Of a DNA stretch of 64,000 bases, positions 33,566 through 41,839 are shown in pieces. Origin of the DNA: Nannocystis sp. RBIL2. Its GTDB lineage: Bacteria; Myxococcota_A; Polyangia; Nannocystales; Nannocystaceae. How positions within the stretch are numbered: position 1 is the stretch's first letter; each line of letters begins with the position of its first letter. The position numbers and the translations under genes were made by a program. Where the stretch lies: NCBI RefSeq assembly GCF_026626745.1, contig NZ_JAPNJW010000002.1, forward strand, positions 2,876,151-2,940,150, read 5' to 3'. The notes beneath the pieces were generated by a model. The model had not been told where the DNA came from and searched no databases. It saw only the letters and a list, made by a program, of their open reading frames with translations.

Positions 33566-33639
33566 CATGGCCTTATCGACATGCCCTGAAAGACATGTCT
33601 TCATGCCCATGCCCTTATGAGCATGCCCTGAAGGCCATC
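33566..33639. repeat. 14-bp anchor repeat array (6 anchors)
   Basis: CATG at 33566, 33580, 33594, 33608, 33622 and CATC at 33636. It begins 8 bp after the first thioredoxin gene and lies between the paralogs, where it was either a target of, or a bystander in, the duplication. CATGCCC-TTAT-GAGCATG is a near-perfect stem. Confidence 0.88.
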
Positions 33640-33859
33640 CTATGCGATCGCAGCGGCCTGCCGCGGGAGGATCCCTCCCTCTGCTCCAGCCGCCCCCGAC
33701 CTGCGCCTCGTGCCGGGGCCATGCTCCGCGCACCAGGCGTCGATCCCTGCCTCTCGCGACGGGCCCATCCGCCATCTCGCGGATCCTCCGAGTCGGCGAC
33801 AGCCCCCCATTGCCCGGACCGGAGCACGCCCTCCGATCGCGGCGCATCGCCTCCCGTGT

Positions 33860-33865
33860 TATGGT
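33860..33865 (+). promoter_or_regulatory. -10 box TATGGT, 7 nt before ATG 33873
   Basis: Same layout as upstream of copy 1 (TAGCCT, 8 nt). Both paralogs therefore appear leaderless and separately transcribed. Confidence 0.6.
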
Positions 33866-33872
33866 CCACCGC

Positions 33873-35669
33873 ATGCGTATTGGCATGATCTCCTGGCTAT
33901 TCGTGCTCGCTGCCTGCGACTCTGCAGGCCACGCTCCGGCCCCTCCGGCCGCGGCGCCCGTCGCCACCGCGGCCACGCCGGAGCCGGCGCCCGCCCCGGC
34001 CGCGAGCACGATCGCCGGGCGCCTCCGCGCTCACGACGGCTCTCCGCTGCGAGCAGGCGTTTTCACCGTCTCCCGCAACGGCTTCATGAAGCCGGTCGCC
34101 AGTGGGGCGCTGGCCGCCGACGGCAGCTTCCGCGTCGACGTCGAGCCCGGCTTTTACTGGCTCAGCGTCGCCGCGGTCGATCACGCCCAGGCCGGGCAGC
34201 ACCTGCTGGTGAACGGCCCCGTCGAGGTCGAGGGCAACCTCGGCACCTACGCCCGGCCGCAGTCCCCCGAGGCGCTGCAATTGAACCTGCAGTTCCTGGG
34301 CCCCGATCACCGCCCGCTCGCAGTCGAGTCGAAGACCGTCGCGCGCACTCCGGCCGGCACCTACCGGCTCGACCTCGCCGGCCGGCCGAAGCAGGCCGTG
34401 CAGCTGCGCTACCAGCTCGCCGGCGGCGGCGGGCGCACCTACAACGGCCCGCTCGCCGACAGCTACGAGCCCGACGGCGGCGGCGACTACTGGTCGGTCG
34501 TCGACCTCGCACGCCGCGACGCGCTCGAGCTCGACCTCGCCGCCCTGCCGCCCGCGGGCAAGCCGGCGCAGCTCGAGTGGCGCGGCGAACCGCCCGGGCT
34601 GCGCGCCGTCCGGCTCTACCGCGACGCCTGGGAGTCCCGGGTCTACGCGCTGCAGCGCAGCATGATGCGCAAGGACGGGAAGATGCTCGCCCCCGACGCG
34701 GCCCAGAAAGCGACCTTCGCCGCGCTGGCCGCGGAGGCGCTCGCCGAGGCCGACGCCGCCGCCAGCGACGACGAGCGCATGCTGTTGCGCCTCGCCCACC
34801 TCGATCTGTTCTTCGGCCACGACGACCCCGCCGACGCCCGCGAGCGCGCCGACTGGCTGCTGGCGCGCGTCGATCCGCTCGACCCACGGCTCGGCGTGTT
34901 CTTGAACATCCACAACCTCTTCGCCTACGTGCTAGGCACCGCCGACGAGACCTTCGCCGCGCGGGCCGAGGCGTGGTTCGCCCGCTCCGAGGCCCATCCC
35001 GACCCCGAGATCGCCCTCGGCGGCCTGTCGCAGCTCCTCTACCGCGCCCGCGATCGCGGCCTCGACGCCCGCGTCGCCGAGCTGTACGCCCGCGTCCGCG
35101 AGCCGCGGTTCGCCGGCACGTTCACCGCCAAGCACCTCGCCGAGCAGTTCGACCCCGACCGCGCGCTCCAGCGCGGCAAGCCGTTCCCCGACTTCGAGTT
35201 CCCCGCGCTCGCCGCCGGTGCGCCGCCGGTGGTGCAGGCCGATCGCCGGGGCCGGATGTACTTCGTCGAATTCTGGGCGACCTGGTGCGGCCCCTGCGTC
35301 GCCGACATGCATGACCTCCACGCCGCCTACGCCGCCATCCACGGCCTCGAGGCCGGCTCGGGCGCCGACGGCCTGCGCAAGCTGGGCCCGGCGGAGCGGC
35401 CCCGGATCGAGTTCGTGTTCGTCTCCACCGACCAGCGCCCCGGCGACGTCCAGGCCTTCCGCGACAAGCACTGGTCGATGCCGTGGACGCACGCGTTCGT
35501 CGGCCGCGGCGGCGAGGCCGCCACCATGGCCCGCTTCGGCTTCTCCGGCATCCCCACCGGCGTCCTCGTCGACGGCACCGGCACCATCGTCGAGGTCGGC
35601 GCGGCCCTCCGCGGCGAACAGCTGCTGCCCACCCTCGAGCGGGTGCTCGCGGCCACGACGCCCGGATGA
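33873..35669 (+). CDS. Thioredoxin-domain lipoprotein, copy 2
   Basis: This is a 598-aa paralog of the gene at 31729, with the same order: lipobox LFVLAACDS, Ala/Pro linker, beta domain (AGRLRAHDGSPLRAGVFTV), second beta region, helical repeats and C-terminal TlpA-like thioredoxin (FVEFWATWCGPCVADMHDLH, redox Cys about 471 and 474; FGFSGIPTGVLVDG). Differences concentrate in the linker and the helical middle, and the residue after the CxxC pair's helix changes from GMPELH to DMHDLH, where many TlpA proteins have a Pro three positions after the second Cys. Its loss may tune redox potential. The partner substrate is not evident from neighbours. Confidence 0.9.
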   Translation: MRIGMISWLFVLAACDSAGHAPAPPAAAPVATAATPEPAPAPAASTIAGRLRAHDGSPLRAGVFTVSRNGFMKPVASGALAADGSFRVDVEPGFYWLSVAAVDHAQAGQHLLVNGPVEVEGNLGTYARPQSPEALQLNLQFLGPDHRPLAVESKTVARTPAGTYRLDLAGRPKQAVQLRYQLAGGGGRTYNGPLADSYEPDGGGDYWSVVDLARRDALELDLAALPPAGKPAQLEWRGEPPGLRAVRLYRDAWESRVYALQRSMMRKDGKMLAPDAAQKATFAALAAEALAEADAAASDDERMLLRLAHLDLFFGHDDPADARERADWLLARVDPLDPRLGVFLNIHNLFAYVLGTADETFAARAEAWFARSEAHPDPEIALGGLSQLLYRARDRGLDARVAELYARVREPRFAGTFTAKHLAEQFDPDRALQRGKPFPDFEFPALAAGAPPVVQADRRGRMYFVEFWATWCGPCVADMHDLHAAYAAIHGLEAGSGADGLRKLGPAERPRIEFVFVSTDQRPGDVQAFRDKHWSMPWTHAFVGRGGEAATMARFGFSGIPTGVLVDGTGTIVEVGAALRGEQLLPTLERVLAATTPG

Positions 35670-35681
35670 CCCCGCTCGAGG

Positions 35682-35755
35682 CATGGCTCTCCGGGCATGT
35701 GCCAAGAGACATGTTCTATCAGACATGCTCTTTCAAACATGCTCTTACGAGCATG
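35682..35755. repeat. 14-bp anchor repeat array (6 CATG anchors, type array)
   Basis: CATG at 35682, 35696, 35710, 35724, 35738 and 35752, each exactly 14 bp apart. Spacers are GCTCTCCGGG, TGCCAAGAGA, TTCTATCAGA, CTCTTTCAAA and CTCTTACGAG. This is the cleanest array in the window, and CATGCTC-TTAC-GAGCATG is a perfect stem. It follows the second thioredoxin gene. Confidence 0.92.
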
Positions 35756-35947
35756 TCGAATCCACCCCCATGCGAGTGAGCGGGCCCGAGGTCCGCGGCC
35801 GACTCGTCCGCTCCTCCCCATGCGCGCCCCCACTCTGCGCGCGGCTGGCGGCTCGAAGCCGACCGGACCGCGCGGCGCCGACCCTCCCGCGCGACATGCC
35901 CTCCATCCGCGTGCGGTCGTGCGCCCATTCCGGCATCCAGATTTCTC

Positions 35948-35953
35948 TATGCT
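35948..35953 (+). promoter_or_regulatory. -10 box TATGCT, 7 nt before ATG 35961
   Basis: TATGCT plus 7 nt precedes the start codon of the decayed beta-helix lipoprotein. The promoter is intact although the gene is broken. Confidence 0.55.
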
Positions 35954-35960
35954 CGGCGCC

Positions 35961-36536
35961 ATGCCTGCGCCGAAGTTCGCCCTCTTCCTGCCGCTCCTGC
36001 TGGCCCTCCAGTCGGCCTGCGGCGGTCCTGCGAGCGGGGACACCGGCACCCCCGGCGACGCCACCAGCGGCGGCGAGAGCAGCGACAGCAGTGGCTCCGC
36101 CACCGCGGACGGCACCACCACCGGCGCCGCGACCGACGCCACCACCACCGCGACCCCCACGACCTCGACCCCTGCACCCGGCACCACCGACGCCGACCCG
36201 ACCACCGGCACCACCGGCGACGAGGCCGAGGACATCGCCATCGGTGAGTGGACCGACCTCCCCGGCGCCTGCCCCGACGGCACCACCCGCGTCGATCTGA
36301 CCCGGTCGACGCACCGATCGTGTTCGTCGGCGAGAGCCGCGACGGCGTGCGCCTGCGCGGCCGCGTCACCTTCGCCGAGCAGGGCAGCCACGTCGTCCTC
36401 CGCAACATGACCTTCGACATCGGCGGCTTCGCCAAGGCCCCGTCGTCGAGGCCGCCCCTTGTTCGCCGACCCCGCCGCAGGTGACTTCCACACCGCCGCC
36501 CTCGAAGTCACCGCCTACGGCGCCTATGCCGACTGA
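35961..36536 (+). pseudogene. Decayed beta-helix lipoprotein gene
   Basis: The N-terminus is intact: MPAPKFALFLPLLLALQSAC with lipobox, then a Thr/Gly/Asp linker, then IGEWTDLPGACPDGTTRVDL. Coding character then moves to a second frame, PVDAPIVFVGESRDGVRLRG...LRNMTFDIGGFAK, which is the strand pattern of right-handed beta-helix proteins. A third frame, ADPAAGDFHTAALEV, ends at TGA 36534. Family members are several hundred residues longer, so internal deletions and frameshifts removed most of the helix. A truncated 149-aa product of the first frame could still be made and exported. Confidence 0.75.
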
Positions 36537-36588
36537 CGGCGCTGGACCTTCAGCGTCGGGTCGAGGGCCGAGGCTCCCCTGACGCACA

Positions 36589-36620
36589 CATGATCTTTTC
36601 GCCATGTCCTCCAAGACATG
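36589..36620. repeat. 14-bp anchor repeat (3 anchors)
   Basis: CATG at 36589, 36603 and 36617 with spacers ATCTTTTCGC and TCCTCCAAGA. A fourth anchor is off by one base (TATG 36630). Confidence 0.7.
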
Positions 36621-36835
36621 TTCAAAAGGTATGTTCCAGGCTGGACCTCCTGCCGAGCGCCGCGTGACCTCGACGCGGCCTCGTCCTCGCCGCCCGGCCG
36701 CGACCGCCGCCGTGGTTGCAGCGGGCTCGGCGATTCATGCGCTCCGCTCGAACCAGTTCGGCGCCCCTCGCCGGCAGGGGCTCGGCGGCTGAACCGCCGA
36801 CGTCGGGCTCGCCGGGAGCGCCGGCGGCCGGATGC

Positions 36836-36841
36836 TACGCT
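36836..36841 (+). promoter_or_regulatory. -10 box TACGCT, 5 nt before GTG 36847
   Basis: TACGCT and five bases precede the GTG of a 19-codon leader frame. The mRNA of the B12-binding gene probably starts at or next to that GTG. Confidence 0.55.
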
Positions 36842-36846
36842 CACCC

Positions 36847-36906
36847 GTGGCCGTCTACGGCGAGGGCGAGCGCTGCATCCTCCACGGCGCAGGGGTGCTT
36901 TCGTGA
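36847..36906 (+). CDS. Leader peptide of the B12-binding/histidine kinase operon
   Basis: GTG GCC GTC TAC starts a 19-residue peptide (MAVYGEGERCILHGAGVLS) that ends at TGA 36904-36906. The TGA overlaps the GTG of the next gene as GTGA, the same coupling used elsewhere in this operon. A leaderless first frame that hands ribosomes to a second gene is a reasonable control device. The inner AGGGG (36891-36894) may also serve as the ribosome binding site for GTG 36903. Too short to prove by composition alone. Confidence 0.5.
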   Translation: MAVYGEGERCILHGAGVLS

Positions 36907-37535
36907 CTCTTGAACCCACCCAGGGTGACCGCTTCGCGTTCGCGCTGCTGGCCGGCGATCGACCGGGCGCCCTCGCCTGCGCGCGCGAGGCGTTCGCGCG
37001 CGGCGTCGGGCACTTGTACGAAGACGTCGTGCGGCCCGCGCTCGCGCGAATCGGGGACATGTGGATGCGCAACGAGATCACGATCGCCGATCAGCAGGTG
37101 GCCACCGCCTTCGCACAGTCGGTGCTGGGCGCGCTCTACCCCGAGTTTCCGTGGCCGCCGCCGGGGCCGCGGGCGGTCATCGCCTGCGTCGCGGGCGAGC
37201 GCCACGAGCTGGGCGCGCGCATGGTCGCCGACCTGCTGACGCTCGACGGCTGGGACGGCATGTTCCTCGGCGCCGACGTCGCGGACGACGCGCTGCTCGA
37301 GGCAGTGGCGCAAACGCGGCCCGGGCTGGTGGTCCTGTCGTTGACCATGCCCACCCGTCGCCGCGCCCTCGCGCCGCTCGTCGCCGGCTTGCGGCGCCAG
37401 CCTTCGAGCCCGAAGATCCTCGTCGGCGGCTCGGCGATGCTCGGCAGGGAGCTCGCCGATCTGCCCGAGAGCGAGGGCACGGTGCTGTCGTCGGCGCGCG
37501 CGGCTGTCGAGTGGGCGCGGAGGTGGAAGTCATGA
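36903..37535 (+). CDS. Cobalamin (B12)-binding domain protein
   Basis: This is a 210-aa soluble protein with the helical cap and Rossmann-like cobalamin domain found in MetH and in the light-sensing CarH repressors. Residues about 5-75 are the cap, with GDMWMRNEITIADQQVATAF. The cobalamin motif is E99-R-H101-E-L-G, which fits the ExHxxG form of CarH-type domains, where His is the lower axial ligand. The CarH upper-face signature W-x9-E-H appears here as W54-x9-Q-Q, and the His next to Trp that forms the light-state adduct in CarH is Met. LFLGADV and LVVLSLTMP are typical sheet strands, and GGSAML is the family GG loop. No DNA-binding domain is fused. Its stop overlaps the histidine kinase start (ATGA), which suggests it senses cobalamin or light for that kinase. 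Confidence 0.88.
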   Translation: MTLEPTQGDRFAFALLAGDRPGALACAREAFARGVGHLYEDVVRPALARIGDMWMRNEITIADQQVATAFAQSVLGALYPEFPWPPPGPRAVIACVAGERHELGARMVADLLTLDGWDGMFLGADVADDALLEAVAQTRPGLVVLSLTMPTRRRALAPLVAGLRRQPSSPKILVGGSAMLGRELADLPESEGTVLSSARAAVEWARRWKS

Positions 37536-38671
37536 GCGACGGCTCGCTGCTCGCCGCGCTCCTCGACCACCCCCACGGCCTCGTCGTGCTCCACCTCGTC
37601 GACGGCCGGATCGCCGCCGCCAGCCCCGCCGTGATCGCCCTGCTCGGCGCACGCGCACGCGTCGGCGAGCGCATGGACGCGCTGGTCGAAGCGACGTCGC
37701 GCCGCAAGCTGACCGCCGCGTTGACCGCCGACGCGGCCGCCGTCTACGAGCTGCAGGTGATGCCGGACGACGGAGACTCGCGGCCGCTGCGATTCCTGGT
37801 CGTGCCGCTGCGGGCGCGCGAGCACCTCCTCGTCGCCGCGCCGCTCGATCCGCGCTACGGCGTGGCCCTCGAGGCGCGGCTGTTCGCCAGCAACACCGAG
37901 CTGGCCAACCTGACCCGCGACCTCAGCCGCCGGGCCTCCGAGCTCGAGGCCGCGCGGGCCGGGCTCGAGGCGCTCGGCTCGTTGCGCGACGACTTCATGG
38001 CCGCGATGGCCCATGACCTGCGCGCCCCGCTGACGACGATCGGGCTCCAGGCCGACATGCTGGCGCGGGCCGCCGATCGCCCGTCTCCGGCCGAGGTCGG
38101 CCGGCGCAGCGGCCTCATCGCCCGCAACGTCGCGCGGATGGACGCCTTGATGACGCGGGTCCTCGAGGCCGCGCGGCTGGGCGGCGGCGTCGTCGCGCTC
38201 GAGCGCAGCCTGGTCTCGCTGGTCGACCTCGTCCACGAGGCCATGGAGGCGGTCCAGGGCGCCGCCGAGCGGGCCAGAGTCGCCCTCGAGCTGCGCTGCC
38301 CGGCCGCCGATCCGCGGCTGGTCGTCGACCCCGTGCGGATCGGCCAGGTCCTCGGCAACGTGCTCGAGAACTCGGTGCGACACACGCCGCCGGGCAGCAC
38401 GATCACCGTGACGGTCACCGACGCGTCCGCTCGCGTGCGCTGCACCGTGTGCGATCAGGGCCCCGGCGTCCGGCCCGAGCTGCGCGACCAGATCTTCGAG
38501 CGCTTCGGTCGCGGCGAGCACGCCGGGATCGCCGGCCTCGGGCTGTACATCGCCCGCAAGACCGCCCGGCTCCACGGCGGCGATCTGTGGGTCGAGGACG
38601 CATCACCCGTCGGCGCCGCGTTCGTCCTCGAGCTACCGCGCGGCCCGCCGGACGCGCCTCAAAAGACATGA
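37532..38671 (+). CDS. Soluble histidine kinase paired with the B12-binding protein
   Basis: This is a 379-aa kinase without membrane segments. Residues 1-110 are a PAS-like fold (GLVVLHLVDGRIAAASPAVIALLGA). A coiled coil (about 115-150) leads to the H-box MAHDLRAPLTT (His161), N-box NVLENSVRHTP, G1 VCDQGPGV and G2 GLGLYIARKT. The order B12-binding protein then kinase, with ATGA overlap, implies stoichiometric synthesis and probable contact between them. No response regulator is encoded nearby. Its final codons use the first anchor of a repeat array: ACA TGA is the tail of ACATGA. Confidence 0.9.
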   Translation: MSDGSLLAALLDHPHGLVVLHLVDGRIAAASPAVIALLGARARVGERMDALVEATSRRKLTAALTADAAAVYELQVMPDDGDSRPLRFLVVPLRAREHLLVAAPLDPRYGVALEARLFASNTELANLTRDLSRRASELEAARAGLEALGSLRDDFMAAMAHDLRAPLTTIGLQADMLARAADRPSPAEVGRRSGLIARNVARMDALMTRVLEAARLGGGVVALERSLVSLVDLVHEAMEAVQGAAERARVALELRCPAADPRLVVDPVRIGQVLGNVLENSVRHTPPGSTITVTVTDASARVRCTVCDQGPGVRPELRDQIFERFGRGEHAGIAGLGLYIARKTARLHGGDLWVEDASPVGAAFVLELPRGPPDAPQKT

Positions 38672-38712
38672 CCCTCCGGACATGCCCATGCGAGCATGCC
38701 CTGAAGGCCCTG
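38667..38712. repeat. 14-bp anchor repeat array (4 anchors) at a gene end
   Basis: CATG 38667, 38681, 38695 and CCTG 38709. The first CATG holds the TGA stop of the histidine kinase. The array occupies the whole gap to the convergent RND gene. Confidence 0.85.
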
Positions 38713-38722
38713 TTCTTTCGAC

Positions 38723-41700
38723 CTACTCTTCTTCGTCGCCCGCGAACGGCTTCGGCGCCAGGCCGACGTCGGCCAGGACCGCGTACGCCGCGGGGATGAC
38801 GACCAGCACCAGCACCGTCGACGCCGCCAGGCCGAACACGATCGACGCCGCCACCGGCACCAGCGACTGCGCGTGGCGGCTGGTCTCGAACATGATCGGG
38901 AACAGGCCGGCGATGGTCGTCGCCGACGTCAGCAGCACCGCGCGGAAGCGGTCGCGGCTGGCCTGGCCGGCGGCGACCGCGGGCGAGTCGCCGCGGACGC
39001 GGGCCATGTTGATGAACTCCATCAACAAGATCGAGTCGTTGACCACCACCCCCGAGATGGCGATGAGGCCGAAGATGCTCTGCGACGACAGCGGCATGCC
39101 CATCAGCAGGTGGCCCCAGATCACCCCGACGAACGCGAACGGGATCGCCAGCATCACGATGAGCGGCGCCACGAAGCTGCGGAACTGCAGGCTCAGCAGG
39201 GCGAACACCGCGAACAGCCCGATCATCATCCGCGTCAGCATCGAGTTCAGCGCCTCGGCCGACTGCTTGGCCGCCCCGCCGGCCGCCAGGCGGACCTCCG
39301 GGAACTCGCGCTCGATCTCCGGCGCCGCCTCGGCCATGAAGCGGCTCATCACCTCCGACGCGTTGGCCTCCTCCGCCGACACGCTGCCCGTCACCGTCAC
39401 CGTGCGCACGCTGTCGCGGCGGTTGAGGCGGGCGAAGCTGCTCGTCAGCTCGATGGTGGCGATCGACCCGAGCGGCATGTTGACGCCGGGCGCGACCGTG
39501 ACCGGCATCAGCTCGAGGTCGGCCATGGTGTCGCGACCGCGGTGCTCGAGCTCGACGTAGAGCTCGTAGTCTTCGCCGTGGGTGTGGAACGTCTGGACCG
39601 ACACGCCCGTCAGCGCCGAGCGGACCTGTTGGGCCACCGCGCTGCCGGTCAGCCCGTGGGAGCCCGCGCCCGGGCGCAGGCGCACGCGCACCTGCTCGCT
39701 GCCCGGGTCGAGGTTGTCGCCGACGTCGAACACCCCGGGGTTCTGCATGAACCACGCCTGGATCCGCTGCGACGCCTCCTTCGCGCGGTCGAGGTCCTCG
39801 CACTGGATCTCGACCTCGATCGCGTTGCCGGCCGGGCCGCCCTTGGTGCCCTCGGCGAACTTCGTCACCGCCGCGCTCGGCAGCGGCCCCGTCTCCTCGC
39901 GCCACGCCTTCGAAAACCCGTCGAGCGTGGTCGAGCGCGCCTCGATGCTCAGCAGGTCGACCGACACCGTCGCCAGGTGCGGCCCCGACTCGTCGGTCAC
40001 GTCGGCGTTGTAGTTGAAGCGGGCCGACACGTTGCGGACCAGCGGCTGCTGCTCCGGCTGCTCCGGCGTCAGCTTGTCGTTGACACGCCAGGCCGCGGCC
40101 ACCACCCGGTCGACCTCCTGCTGCGTGCGCTCGAGCGGGGCTCCGGGCGGCAGCGCCAGCCGGAATTCCGCCACGTCGCCCTCCGCCGCCGGGAACGCCA
40201 CGTAGCGCAGGCGCCCGCTCGACAGCATCCCGACCGAGCCGAGCAGCAGCGCCACGATCAGCCCGAGAGTCGCCCAGCGGTGGCGGATGGCGAAGTCGAC
40301 CGCCCCGCCGAGCCGGCGCTCGCGGAAGCGGGCGAACCCTTCGTCGAACCACGCGCGCGCCTTGCTCTTCGCGTTGGGGTCGACGTCGCGGAACGTGTGC
40401 GCGAGGTGGTTCGGCAGGATGAAGAACGCCTCGATCAGGCTGACCGCCAGCACCGCCACCAGCACGATCGGGATCACCTGCAGCACGCGGCCGATCCGGC
40501 CCTCGATGCCCATCAGCGGCACGAACACCGCCACAGTCGTCAGGAACGACGAGATCACCCCCGACGCGACCTCCTTGACCGAGTCGACCGCCGCGCGCAT
40601 CGCCGAGGCCCCGCGCTCGCGGTGGGCCGCGAAGTTCTCGGCGAACACGATCGCGTCGTCCATCACCAGGCCGAGCGCGACCAGCATTCCCATCATCGTC
40701 ATCATGTTGACGGTCTGCCCGAGCTGCCCGAGCACCCACAGCGAGCCGAGCACCGACACCGGCAGGCCGGCCGCGACCCAGAACGCCAGGCGCACGTGGA
40801 AGAACAGCCACAGCGTCACGAACACCAGCAGGAGCCCCTGCCACGCGTTGGTGAACAAGAGCCCGATCTGGTCGGCCACCGCCGAGGCCACGTTCTGCGT
40901 CAGGGTCAGCTTGACCCCGGTCGGCTTGCGCAGCTCCTGGTCGGCGAGGAACGCCTCGATCGAGCCGAGCACGTCGAGGCTGTCCTGCCAGGCCGTCTTG
41001 GTGATCCCGAGCGTGCACGCGCGCTCGCCGTTGAACTGAGTCTGCTCCTCCTCGACCGCGAACGTGTCCTCGATCCGGGCCACGTCGGCCAGCCGGATCT
41101 CCGCGCCTCCGGCCGCGCCCTTGACCACCAGCTCGGCCAGCGCCGACACGTCGGTGCGCTTGTCCGAGTAGCGGACCAGGATGTCGCCGCCGGCGCGCTC
41201 GATCGTCCCGATCGGGCTGTCGACGCTCTGGGCCTGCACCGCGGCCGCCACGTCGGCGACCGACAGACCGTGACGGGCCAGCGCCGACTGCTTGAGCTGG
41301 ATCAGGATCTGATGCGTCGAGAAGCCCGCGATCGTCACCTGGGCGATGTGCTCGTCGCGCAGCAATTCGCGGCGGAGCTGCTCGCAGTACAGCTTGAGGT
41401 CCTGGGCCGACATCGGCCCGGTCACCGCGATCGAGGCCACCGCCGCGCGGCGGGTCGCCGCCGCCACCACCGGCGGGTCGAGGTCGGGCGGCAGGTCGCG
41501 CAGGCCGTCGACCGCCGACTTGACGTCGGCCAGGACGTCGGCGAGCGGCACCTTGTCCTCGACGTCGATCGTGATCGACGCCGAGCCCTCGCGGGCCTGC
41601 GACGTCATCACCGCCACCCCGTCGAGCCCCGCGATCGCCTCCTCGATGCTCTGGACCAGCGTCTCGTCGACGATCTCCGCGTCCGCGCCGGGGTAGGCCG

Positions 41701-41839
41701 CGCTGATGCGGATCTGCGACGGCTCGAACTCCGGGTACGACTCGCGGCGCAGCCCCGGCAGCGCCACCACGCCGAGGATCACGAACACCAACATCAACAG
41801 GTTTGCGGCCGTCGGGTGCCGCGCGAAGTAGACGATCAC
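38723..41839 (-). CDS. RND efflux transporter inner-membrane pump
   Basis: This is a 1038-aa AcrB/MexB-like permease of the HAE/HME superfamily, driven by proton motive force. The N-terminus MIVYFARHPTAANLLMLVFVILG is TM1, the periplasmic porter domain carries YPGADAEIVDETLVQSIEEAI, and the central TM4 region MMTMMGMLVALGLVMDDAIVFAEN holds an acidic pair of the proton relay. The second-half counterpart is LIAISGVVVNDSILLMEFIN. Length is normal for the family. Substrate class cannot be told from sequence, as the acidic residues resemble the non-metal groups more than CusA. GTG 41839 overlaps the membrane fusion protein stop (GTGA). There is no outer-membrane factor gene in the window, so the pump probably borrows one. 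Confidence 0.95.
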   Translation of the reverse strand: MIVYFARHPTAANLLMLVFVILGVVALPGLRRESYPEFEPSQIRISAAYPGADAEIVDETLVQSIEEAIAGLDGVAVMTSQAREGSASITIDVEDKVPLADVLADVKSAVDGLRDLPPDLDPPVVAAATRRAAVASIAVTGPMSAQDLKLYCEQLRRELLRDEHIAQVTIAGFSTHQILIQLKQSALARHGLSVADVAAAVQAQSVDSPIGTIERAGGDILVRYSDKRTDVSALAELVVKGAAGGAEIRLADVARIEDTFAVEEEQTQFNGERACTLGITKTAWQDSLDVLGSIEAFLADQELRKPTGVKLTLTQNVASAVADQIGLLFTNAWQGLLLVFVTLWLFFHVRLAFWVAAGLPVSVLGSLWVLGQLGQTVNMMTMMGMLVALGLVMDDAIVFAENFAAHRERGASAMRAAVDSVKEVASGVISSFLTTVAVFVPLMGIEGRIGRVLQVIPIVLVAVLAVSLIEAFFILPNHLAHTFRDVDPNAKSKARAWFDEGFARFRERRLGGAVDFAIRHRWATLGLIVALLLGSVGMLSSGRLRYVAFPAAEGDVAEFRLALPPGAPLERTQQEVDRVVAAAWRVNDKLTPEQPEQQPLVRNVSARFNYNADVTDESGPHLATVSVDLLSIEARSTTLDGFSKAWREETGPLPSAAVTKFAEGTKGGPAGNAIEVEIQCEDLDRAKEASQRIQAWFMQNPGVFDVGDNLDPGSEQVRVRLRPGAGSHGLTGSAVAQQVRSALTGVSVQTFHTHGEDYELYVELEHRGRDTMADLELMPVTVAPGVNMPLGSIATIELTSSFARLNRRDSVRTVTVTGSVSAEEANASEVMSRFMAEAAPEIEREFPEVRLAAGGAAKQSAEALNSMLTRMMIGLFAVFALLSLQFRSFVAPLIVMLAIPFAFVGVIWGHLLMGMPLSSQSIFGLIAISGVVVNDSILLMEFINMARVRGDSPAVAAGQASRDRFRAVLLTSATTIAGLFPIMFETSRHAQSLVPVAASIVFGLAASTVLVLVVIPAAYAVLADVGLAPKPFAGDEEE

